Of a stretch of DNA of 64,000 nucleotides, positions 50,207 to 58,022 are shown piece by piece (positions within the stretch are counted from its first letter, which is position 1; each line of letters opens with the position of its first letter). The notes beneath the pieces were generated by a model that searched no databases, was not told where the DNA came from, and saw only the letters and a program-made list of their open reading frames with translations. Position numbers and translations under genes: made by a program. Origin of the DNA: Ruminococcus sp. Lineage in GTDB: Bacteria; Bacillota; Clostridia; Oscillospirales; Ruminococcaceae. The stretch is from the NCBI GenBank assembly GCA_020860605.1, contig JAJBTZ010000090.1, positions 186,001-250,000 of the forward strand, read 5' to 3'.

Positions 50207-52888
50207 TTATCTGTCCTCCCTGAGCATTTCCATTAGCGTATATCTATTGAGCGAGAGCTTTGTGCCGAAGCAGATTATGAAGGTGATGATGAATACTGCT
50301 ACCAGCATAATCAGAAGCACAGGCGCTGTCAGGCCATATCCAGCAAGTGTTGCAAACATCGTCCCAAGTACGTTTATAGCGGTTGAACCAGCTAACATTG
50401 TGGGGATATTCATCACGAGGTAGTACACAAGATAGCTCACTATTGACACAGCTATCGCGACTACGCTTCTGAGAGCTGCCCTTCGGCCAAGCTCCATGTT
50501 TCGCTGCCTGCGTGACATGCCGATCGCCTGAAGTATGCCATAGCGTCTCTTTTCGCTTTCCGTTTCGAGCCTCAATGTGCTCACGAGAATCATCAGGACA
50601 ACCAAGGCTATGCAGACGCCACTTATGATGGTCATGATCAGAGATTGCTGGTAAACCTGAGCGTTGGCGTAGTTGATTTCACGGAAGTTATAGAGCTTGA
50701 AATACTTCGCATATGAGATTCCGTAAGGCGTGACAGCACCATACGTAATTTGGGAGAGAAGTTTTGTCACCGCAGTGTCCACTCCGAGCGCTTCTGCGTT
50801 CATATTGGTGAAGATGAAGCCCTGATTGTAGCCGACTTCCTGTTGTCCACGCAAAAATCTCTCGTTCTCAATCCACCACTGAGTACCATCGGGAATCTGG
50901 TCGACGATGTTTTGTAAAACGGGCAGGGCGCAGATTACATAATAGCTGTAATCCTCAAGAGAATATCTGCCGGAGCGGTCGTACTGAATAAGAGATACAA
51001 GTGTCTCACTGCTGTCTATCAGTTGTACCGCACCGATATTCACGTCGACGTTTACAAGTCCCGAACTCTCGAAAATGCTTTCATCGAGGGTTACGATACC
51101 GTGTGAGTCGTAATAATCTTCAAAATGCTCATAGTCTATGGAGATTGTAATATCTGAGTTTTCATCAGGAATGTTATGCACCGTATCATCAACAGTTACA
51201 TTAAATATCCTTGTTTCGCCGCTGACGGCATCAATAGCCTCAAACTCTTCAATATGAACTTCCTTATCGGTCGTAATCTGAACTATGACGCTCTCGCCGC
51301 TTTCATAGGCTTCTCTGTCAACTCCTGTTGTATCGACATATCTTTGCAAATCATCCCAGTCCATAGTTATCACGACCGCCGACTCTGCACTCTCTTCGTC
51401 ACCTGTGGTGACCAAGGCATAAAAGTCATTGAAGCCGACAAAATCGGTAACGCCCTCAAGCGCCAGAAACTCATCTTCATAATCGGACAAATCGGGGAAA
51501 GTGAAGTCATTTCTTATAAAAGTTCCGTCTGCCTCGCTTATGTAGTAAGACCAGAGAGAAGTCCAATAGGTATATTCTCCCACCGGTTCTGCCAGATTCA
51601 CAGTCGTAAACACTGCCGAAATACACAGAAGCGTCGCCATGAGCATGATTAAAGCACGCCTGAAGCCTACAACAACTTTATTCTTGCTTCTCTCCATACC
51701 CATTCTGCCGGTCAGCGGCGTTGCAAGAGCAACTTGGAAAGTAATCATGCGGACTAAAAGTATGCCGACTATCCAAAGCGCAAGAGCCGTCATTAGATAG
51801 TTCCACGGAATACTTACCGCCACGTCAACCGAGCCACTGTAAACACTCACGCCGAGAAGAAGCTTTATGCCCAAGAAGCCGAGCAATGTGCCAATCAAGA
51901 TCGCCGGAATTGCGAGCATAAGGGTTTCGGTCAATATGAGGAGCCGAAGCTGACCCTTGGAGCCACCAATGCTCCTGAATCGGACGATACGCTTTACCTC
52001 CACCTGCATCTGTAAGATGTAAATCATTATGACCGCGAGAATCGTGATTGCCAATATGAGCCCGAGATAGACCATATTAGTCTGAGATGCCTCTGTCTCC
52101 ATATCGACAACAGAATTAATGGTGCAGGTTCTGATAACAGTGCCTACGCGGTTCTGATAGAGATAGCTGTTTACGGCTCTTTCAACACCGCTCTCCATGC
52201 CGGATTTTACGGTGAAGAAGTAGGTTGTCTCGGTGGTGGGGCTTACGCTTCCTCCAAGATTTTCTTCCGCCTCGGCTAAAATATCTGACATAGCCTCTTC
52301 AGAGATGATTGCCGTGTTCAGCGTGGCATCGATGTCCCATAGACCCGTATATTCACTGATGACACCGACAATTCTGAAAGTCCTCTCAATGGTTGTAATG
52401 CCGTTTTCACCACTGAAAGAAAATTGCATGGTTATCGATGAGCCGGTGTTTGCGCCATAGCCGACCTCGTTCAGCGATGCTGCCTCGATGGCGATTTCAT
52501 CAATACCACTTGGCATATGTCCGCTTTCAAGCCTGATGCCCATGTCGATAAGGCTGTCATCAGCAGTGCCGATTACAACATCGCCCATCACATACTGCAT
52601 GACCATAACCGAAGCCGAACCATAATTGACACTTACGCCAACGTCTTCAACCCAGTCTTCGCCTTCGAGATACTCAAGATCGCTGTCAACGCCATCCGTG
52701 ATGGCACCATACCACGAGCCATATGTATCAAGCCTCAGCTGTGAATTGGTCTCAGCGACACTGGTGGTGTAGCTCAGAAGAATTATTGCGAATGTGAATG
52801 ACACAAGAAGAACAAAGAAGATTAAAAGCGACTGACGCCGTCTTCTTTTGATTCCTTGGAATGCGAGTGAGAATATGGTTTTGAACAT
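50207..52888 (-). CDS. FtsX-like (MacB-type) ABC permease, paralogue of the downstream gene
   Basis: MFKTIFSLAFQGIKRRRRQSLLIFFVLLVSFTFA; LRLETESEKRRYGILQAIGMSRRQR; SLNRYTLMEMLREDR. Confidence 0.85.
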   Translation of the reverse strand: MFKTIFSLAFQGIKRRRRQSLLIFFVLLVSFTFAIILLSYTTSVAETNSQLRLDTYGSWYGAITDGVDSDLEYLEGEDWVEDVGVSVNYGSASVMVMQYVMGDVVIGTADDSLIDMGIRLESGHMPSGIDEIAIEAASLNEVGYGANTGSSITMQFSFSGENGITTIERTFRIVGVISEYTGLWDIDATLNTAIISEEAMSDILAEAEENLGGSVSPTTETTYFFTVKSGMESGVERAVNSYLYQNRVGTVIRTCTINSVVDMETEASQTNMVYLGLILAITILAVIMIYILQMQVEVKRIVRFRSIGGSKGQLRLLILTETLMLAIPAILIGTLLGFLGIKLLLGVSVYSGSVDVAVSIPWNYLMTALALWIVGILLVRMITFQVALATPLTGRMGMERSKNKVVVGFRRALIMLMATLLCISAVFTTVNLAEPVGEYTYWTSLWSYYISEADGTFIRNDFTFPDLSDYEDEFLALEGVTDFVGFNDFYALVTTGDEESAESAVVITMDWDDLQRYVDTTGVDREAYESGESVIVQITTDKEVHIEEFEAIDAVSGETRIFNVTVDDTVHNIPDENSDITISIDYEHFEDYYDSHGIVTLDESIFESSGLVNVDVNIGAVQLIDSSETLVSLIQYDRSGRYSLEDYSYYVICALPVLQNIVDQIPDGTQWWIENERFLRGQQEVGYNQGFIFTNMNAEALGVDTAVTKLLSQITYGAVTPYGISYAKYFKLYNFREINYANAQVYQQSLIMTIISGVCIALVVLMILVSTLRLETESEKRRYGILQAIGMSRRQRNMELGRRAALRSVVAIAVSIVSYLVYYLVMNIPTMLAGSTAINVLGTMFATLAGYGLTAPVLLIMLVAVFIITFIICFGTKLSLNRYTLMEMLREDR

Positions 52889-52922
52889 GCTTGTTCCTCC
52901 TTCTTTTCTTTCAACTAATTGA

Positions 52923-52951
52923 AGTATAGCATAATTTACATAAATTGTCAA
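52923..52951 (-). promoter_or_regulatory. Sigma-A-type promoter of the FtsX-like permease pair
   Basis: On minus strand TTGACA - 17 nt - TATACT. Confidence 0.8.
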
Positions 52952-52967
52952 GGCAATCTGACAATTT
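52942..52967. promoter_or_regulatory. Operator-like inverted repeat overlapping the -35
   Basis: AAATTGTCA-AGGCAATC-TGACAATTT, perfect 9-bp arms, 8-bp spacer. Confidence 0.6.
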
Positions 52968-53001
52968 TTTTCATTTATTTCAGGCGGATTACTTCACAAA
53001 C

Positions 53002-53027
53002 AAAAAAGCCCGACTTTGCGGGCTTTT
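53002..53027 (-). terminator. Terminator of trmL unit
   Basis: AAAAGCCCGCAAAGTCGGGCTTTTTTG on minus strand. Confidence 0.8.
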
Positions 53028-53037
53028 GGATTAGTTG

Positions 53038-53532
53038 TTACCAAGTGAATCTTGTTAGCTTTCCTTCCCTCGTAAGGTCGGGATAATCCCACTGGCGGAG
53101 GATTTCGTAGGTCGCTATTGCTACGCTGTTTGAAAGATTGAGGCTCCGAAGGTCTGGCCGCATCGGGATTCTCACACAGGTGTCGGGATTGTCGTGGAGG
53201 AGTTCCTCCGGGAGTCCTCTGTCTTCCCTGCCAAAAAGAATATAGCAGTTGTCTTCATAGCTTACATCGCTGTGGACGTGTCTGCCTTTGGTGGTGAAGT
53301 AGTAGTACTTTCCGCCTTGGGTTTTCTCAAAGAATTCCTGAAGATTATCATAGTAGGTGATGTCGAGCTTGTCCCAGTAGTCGAGGCCAGCACGTTTAAG
53401 ATGCTTGTCGTCGACTTCAAAGCCGAGAGGCTTGACAAGATGAAGTTTAGCACCAGTGACGGCACAGGTACGAGAAATATTCCCAGTGTTCTGGGGAATC
53501 TGAGGCTCGACTAAAACGATATTAAGGTTCAT
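53038..53532 (-). CDS. trmL: tRNA (cytidine(34)-2'-O)-methyltransferase (SPOUT)
   Basis: NIVLVEPQIPQNTGNISRTCAVTGAKLHLVKPLGF; LFGREDRGLPEELL; MRPDLRSLNLSNSVAIATYEILRQ. Confidence 0.95.
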   Translation of the reverse strand: MNLNIVLVEPQIPQNTGNISRTCAVTGAKLHLVKPLGFEVDDKHLKRAGLDYWDKLDITYYDNLQEFFEKTQGGKYYYFTTKGRHVHSDVSYEDNCYILFGREDRGLPEELLHDNPDTCVRIPMRPDLRSLNLSNSVAIATYEILRQWDYPDLTREGKLTRFTW

Positions 53533-53541
53533 ATTGCCTCC

Positions 53542-54402
53542 TTATAGCGCCGAATAGTCGGTGAAGCTCTGACGGCTGATGAGCTCCGGCAGGCACTTTT
53601 CGAGCATGACGCCTTCACGTGGATTAGTTCCGTAGCCATAGGTGGTCTTGATGGCATACTCAAGGAATGAGGTTGCCCTGCTCATTGCGATCGGAAGGCT
53701 GTCTCCTGAGATGAGGCCTCCTGTCAGTACACTTGCAAAGAGGTCGCCTGTTCCTGGATAGTGCTTCGGGATTATTTCGTATGGAACACGCCAGAAGGAG
53801 CTGTTCTTTCGGTCATAACCGACATTGCAGGCGGTTCCGTCTGCCATCGGAACACTGGTTATTACAACTGTATCAGGGCCCTTTCCAGAAAGTCGGACGA
53901 GCATGCTTCTTATTTCGCTTATAGTTAGGCGCGAGACGGGATATGGGATCCCAAGTAGTATTGATGCCTCAGTCAGATTCGGGGTGATGGCATCGGCAGC
54001 TGTGACAAGCTCAGCCATCCTCCGGCAAAGCTCATCGGTGTAGGTGCGGTATCTCTTGCCCTGATCGCCCATTACGGGATCTACGACCTTGAAGGCATCG
54101 GGATAGGCCTTGAAGAAATCTAGGCAGCAGTCGACCTGTCCTCCTGACGCCAGAAAGCCTGAATAGATGCAGTCGAAGCTGACTCCTGCGGACTGGTAGT
54201 GCTTGAGAGCCTGTGGAATGTAGCTGGTCATGTCTTCCATGACGACTTCTCCGAAGCCGTTTGTATGGGAGCTCATGAGAGCTGTCGGGACGGCACATAC
54301 CTGTATTCCCATGACAGACAAAGTAGGAAGTATAACTGAAAGAGAGCATCTGCCGACGCCTGACAGGTCGTGAATCGCTGCTACTCTGTGTTGTTCATTC
54401 AT
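53542..54402 (-). CDS. Pyridoxamine/pyridoxal kinase-type enzyme
   Basis: AAIHDLSGVGRCSLSVILPTLSVMG; VVDPVMGDQGKRY; PKHYPGTGDLFASVLTG. Confidence 0.88.
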   Translation of the reverse strand: MNEQHRVAAIHDLSGVGRCSLSVILPTLSVMGIQVCAVPTALMSSHTNGFGEVVMEDMTSYIPQALKHYQSAGVSFDCIYSGFLASGGQVDCCLDFFKAYPDAFKVVDPVMGDQGKRYRTYTDELCRRMAELVTAADAITPNLTEASILLGIPYPVSRLTISEIRSMLVRLSGKGPDTVVITSVPMADGTACNVGYDRKNSSFWRVPYEIIPKHYPGTGDLFASVLTGGLISGDSLPIAMSRATSFLEYAIKTTYGYGTNPREGVMLEKCLPELISRQSFTDYSAL

Positions 54403-54535
54403 TATGATATCCCCTTCTTAAACATTCATTGCCACTTGATTATATCACTTTTCCCTGAGCAAAACAATCTTTTATGAGTATTTTTTTTGAAAACCGTGCA
54501 AACTACAATTACCAAGTCGAAAAGGAGAGATTATT

Positions 54536-54715
54536 ATGACAATGAACATCCCATCTTTATGCAAGGGAATCGCGGTCGGAGTTGTGACAGGAGCAGCGGT
54601 ATATGCGGTGACAAACGCCACTAAGTCGAACAAGAGAATGGTCAAGTCGAACGCCATGAAGGCGGTTCGCTCGGTAAGCTCAATGCTTGAAGGGCTCGGT
54701 TGCATGTTCTCTTGA
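54536..54715 (+). CDS. Small 59-aa protein, Gly/Ala-rich hydrophobic segment plus basic region
   Basis: AAAGGAG then ATG; MTMNIPSLCKGIAVGVVTGAAVYAVTNATKSNKRMVKSNAMKAVRSVSSMLEGLGCMFS; terminator directly after stop. Below the ORF track's apparent size cutoff. Confidence 0.7.
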   Translation: MTMNIPSLCKGIAVGVVTGAAVYAVTNATKSNKRMVKSNAMKAVRSVSSMLEGLGCMFS

Positions 54716-54755
54716 AAAACCGCCGTGGTCAGGCTGCCACGGCGGTACATATTTT
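54716..54755. terminator. Convergent bidirectional terminator
   Basis: ACCGCCGTGG-TCAGGCTG-CCACGGCGGT with A-run and ATATTTT flanks. Confidence 0.8.
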
Positions 54756-55713
54756 ATCTGATGGTCTTTTTCCTCTTGCCTGAGCCAGAAGATTTTGGAG
54801 TTGAATTGCTGCCCGATTCTCTCTTCGGAAGAAGACCGCCTTCCTTCTTTGGAGGCTCTTCCTCGAGCTCTGGAGCATCAACAAATACTGTTTCGCCGTC
54901 CTCATCGACATAATCAAATTCAGGATTGCGCTCCCCTCTTTCATCATAGTATGGCTGGATGACATACTTTCTGATGACAGGATAGCAATTGAATGCATAG
55001 AGGAACAATAATAATGTCGGAATTATAATAATGAGTATCGCTGTGAATGGGAAGAAGATGACGACGAGTACCAGGACGATTACAGTTACTACAAGATTTA
55101 TAACTGAGCTCTTAATGTCGATAGCTGTCAGAAGGAATGAGTTCTTGAGAATCTTCCAGAGCCCTAAGTCGGTTGTGACTATCAGGAAATAGATGTAGAA
55201 ATGCATCATCAGGAAAAGTACTGAACAGATAAGGCAGACTGCAAACGGGATATAGAAGATATTGCTGCTTTCCGCCATGTTGTAGTACATCGGGAAGGAT
55301 ACCGTAACAGCGGAGATGAAAAGCATATCGATAACGCCCATGATTGCACCCTGCTTGAAGTTGGTTTTGAAGGTGTCCCAGAAATCATGCCACAGGAAAG
55401 TCGGCTTTTCAATCGACATATTTCGCGTCAGCTTTGCAAGACTACAGGTTGCGGGGCCGATGATTATTCCGCTCAGGATTACTATTAAATAGAATGCAAG
55501 ATAATAGAGGTTCGAATCCTCACTGATGAACAGCTGCATCACGATGATTCCAGCAAACATCGGCAGGAAGCAGATTATGTAGATGAAGTTGAGAAGTATC
55601 AGCTTCGAGAAATGCCCGAAGTAAAGCTCAAAAAACCTGAAAAACGGCAGCTTCTGATCGGGATTTTTTGGAACTCCCTTGCCGGGTTCCTCATACTTTG
55701 AAAAAAGGCCCAT
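54754..55713 (-). CDS. DUF624/YesL-like membrane protein
   Basis: Multi-TM; FFELYFGHFSKLILLNFIYIICFLPMFAGIIVMQLF...GPATCSLAKLTRNM. Confidence 0.7.
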   Translation of the reverse strand: MGLFSKYEEPGKGVPKNPDQKLPFFRFFELYFGHFSKLILLNFIYIICFLPMFAGIIVMQLFISEDSNLYYLAFYLIVILSGIIIGPATCSLAKLTRNMSIEKPTFLWHDFWDTFKTNFKQGAIMGVIDMLFISAVTVSFPMYYNMAESSNIFYIPFAVCLICSVLFLMMHFYIYFLIVTTDLGLWKILKNSFLLTAIDIKSSVINLVVTVIVLVLVVIFFPFTAILIIIIPTLLLFLYAFNCYPVIRKYVIQPYYDERGERNPEFDYVDEDGETVFVDAPELEEEPPKKEGGLLPKRESGSNSTPKSSGSGKRKKTIR

Positions 55714-55737
55714 GATTAAACATCCTTTCGAGAATCG

Positions 55738-56298
55738 CTAAAACAGTCCGTGCATGTTCATTGCGTTCAGAGACAAACAGCCAAGAGCGCTTATCACAGC
55801 ACAAGAGAGAAGATATATGAAAAATCTGAAAATGTACTCTCTGAATTCATTTGCCATTCCGAGGCGATTTTCAGTTGTTATCGATATTGAAAAGTATCCC
55901 ATTGACATTGAGATGGCATTTCTCGCCTGAAATATAAGAATCCCAGACGAAATAACCGAAAAAGGCAAGAAAACGAGAAGCTTTGCCATCGCCTCTTCAT
56001 CCGAATAGATGCATCTTGCCAAGAGTCCGAGCCCTAATCCCTTGAAAGCTACAAGCAGAACCTCGAGAGGCTGAAACACAGCAGAGAAGCCTAAGAGAAA
56101 AACCATTATCACCAAAGCTGCTGAGCTTATGAAGAAAGAAAGAAACGACTCGAAAGCACTTTCGCGATACTCAAGAAAGCTTGTCTCCATCACTGCTGAA
56201 ATATTAGCTTCGGACAGCCTCATGCCTACTAAAGCGCCAACGGCTATCCCTGCTATCAAAGAGATTATAAGTACAGTTTCCCTTGTGTCCTTTTTCAT
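55738..56298 (-). CDS. SpoIIM-like membrane protein
   Basis: SLIAGIAVGALVG...FLSFFISSAALVIMVFLLGFSAVFQPLEVLLVAFKGLGLGLLARCIY. Confidence 0.6.
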   Translation of the reverse strand: MKKDTRETVLIISLIAGIAVGALVGMRLSEANISAVMETSFLEYRESAFESFLSFFISSAALVIMVFLLGFSAVFQPLEVLLVAFKGLGLGLLARCIYSDEEAMAKLLVFLPFSVISSGILIFQARNAISMSMGYFSISITTENRLGMANEFREYIFRFFIYLLSCAVISALGCLSLNAMNMHGLF

Positions 56299-56348
56299 TC
56301 ACGTCGCCTCCTTGTCCATACTATGAAGACATGAAGGCGAATATGCAT

Positions 56349-57299
56349 TTATGCTGGCTGAGCTTCTGCAGAAGAAGCGACCTCCTCCTGACGCTCCTCC
56401 TCTTCGAGGGCATAGGCGGTTTCAATCTTCTTTAGGAGCTTCAGGATATCCTCGCTCTGACGAGGAGTTTTCTTGAACTTGCTGAGAGCGACGACAGTCT
56501 TTCTTGCATTCTCGTTCTTATGCTTGCGAAGGAAGATGAGTCCTAAGTACATTCCAGACCAGACCCTGATTTCGTTATTCTTGGACTTTAAAAGTGGCTT
56601 GAAGCCCTCTTCTGCACCGTCATAATCCTTCTGAGCATAGAGAAGAAGTGCTGAGACGAATTCCATCTCCGATTTATCCTTGACCTTTTCGGCAAATGGA
56701 ACACCAAGGTCGATTGCGAAGCTTGCATTTTCGAGATTGCCTGTTAAGATGAAGATATATGCATATAAAGAATAGTAGTGTGCTGCATCCCTGACCTTGA
56801 ACTTATCGATATCGACGTTTCTTAAAAGCTCTAAAGCTGAATCGTATCTTCTTCCGTCACTGTATTCTTTCGCAAGGCAAAGGTCGTTTACTGCTTCAAG
56901 GTAGCTCCCCTTCAGGTGTCTTTTCTTCTTTTCCAAAAGAGCGAAATACTCGGCTGAGTAGCCAGTTTTTCTTAAAACCTTCCTTGCTTTTGAACGCTGG
57001 GAAGCGAGAACACACCTTACTATCATGTATATAATGAAGATGATCAGTGCGATTGCAACCATCACACACAAAAGGCTGACGCTAAAGCTGAAGTTATCCT
57101 TTACAAATTGTGGAATCTCATTTCCAGCTATTGTTCCTTCAATCATAAGTCCGAAGTTTAGGAACGGGAAGAGACTATATAAGACCGTTTCATCCAGAAG
57201 CCCCAGGAACGGAGACACTATCAGGAGTGCCCACAGGAATAGCGTCAGGCAAATCATCCACATTTTGAATTTCTTTATTTCAGTACGGGTTCTTAGCAT
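56349..57299 (-). CDS. Hypothetical membrane protein with TPR-like region
   Basis: Two N-terminal TM segments then helical repeat region DSALELLRNVDIDKFKV...KDYDGAEEGFKPLLKS. Confidence 0.65.
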   Translation of the reverse strand: MLRTRTEIKKFKMWMICLTLFLWALLIVSPFLGLLDETVLYSLFPFLNFGLMIEGTIAGNEIPQFVKDNFSFSVSLLCVMVAIALIIFIIYMIVRCVLASQRSKARKVLRKTGYSAEYFALLEKKKRHLKGSYLEAVNDLCLAKEYSDGRRYDSALELLRNVDIDKFKVRDAAHYYSLYAYIFILTGNLENASFAIDLGVPFAEKVKDKSEMEFVSALLLYAQKDYDGAEEGFKPLLKSKNNEIRVWSGMYLGLIFLRKHKNENARKTVVALSKFKKTPRQSEDILKLLKKIETAYALEEEERQEEVASSAEAQPA

Positions 57300-57472
57300 A
57301 TTTACACCTCATATTCAGTCGAGAGCTTACAGCTATTAGTGTACCATATTTTTTCGATAATTACAACCACTTTTTTTGCGCGATTTGGAGTTTTGCAAAA
57401 TTTCATATTACGATAAGGTATTTCAATGAAAACACAAGGCGTTAAATTTCTTCACATTTTCACATTAAATGC

Positions 57473-57501
57473 TTGACAAATTTACGATGCCATGCTATAA
57501 T
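57473..57501 (+). promoter_or_regulatory. Consensus sigma-A promoter of MarR-ABC operon
   Basis: TTGACA - 17 nt - TATAAT. Confidence 0.9.
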
Positions 57502-57553
57502 TCTATCGTTAAATAGTTTTTATCAAAACTTCATAGAAAGGATAGTGTTATCT

Positions 57554-58009
57554 ATGGCAAACACAAGAAAAGAACAGTACGAAAAGTGCATCAACCAGTT
57601 CGCAAGGTTTGACCGTCTTCGTCGTCAGCTCATCGAGAAGTATGTTGACACCCTCGGCTTGAGAGGCAGCCAGCATTCTATGCTTATCGAAGCAAGCCGT
57701 GACTCAAGACTCTGCCAGAAGGATCTGGCTGAAAAGATGGAGATTTCTCCTGCTGCTGTAACCGTTACTCTTAAGAAGCTCGAAACCCAGGGCTACATCG
57801 AAAGAACCCCTTCTTCCGACGATTCAAGAGTCAACAACATCGCTATCACCTCCAAGGGCAAGAACATTGTCAAAAAGACCAACGACTTCTATGGCGTGAT
57901 CGACGAGACTGCTTTTGAGGGCTTCTCTGATGAAGAGATTGCAGCATTCAGTGGCTACATGAAGAGACTCATTGAGAATCTCAAGGCTTATGCTAACGCT
58001 GAAAACTAA
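57554..58009 (+). CDS. MarR-family transcriptional regulator
   Basis: SRLCQKDLAEKMEISPAAVTVTLKKLETQGYIERTPSSDDSRVNNIAITSKGK; ATG 57554 with AAAGGA upstream. Confidence 0.92.
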   Translation: MANTRKEQYEKCINQFARFDRLRRQLIEKYVDTLGLRGSQHSMLIEASRDSRLCQKDLAEKMEISPAAVTVTLKKLETQGYIERTPSSDDSRVNNIAITSKGKNIVKKTNDFYGVIDETAFEGFSDEEIAAFSGYMKRLIENLKAYANAEN

Positions 58010-58022
58010 TGGGAGGTAAAGG

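Noticed and set aside
54472-54998. Minus-strand ORFs of 92 and 89 aa over the smORF/terminator and the DUF624-like gene
   Set aside because: They cross the convergent terminator or lie in an alternative frame of a supported gene; the plus-strand smORF has the better RBS.
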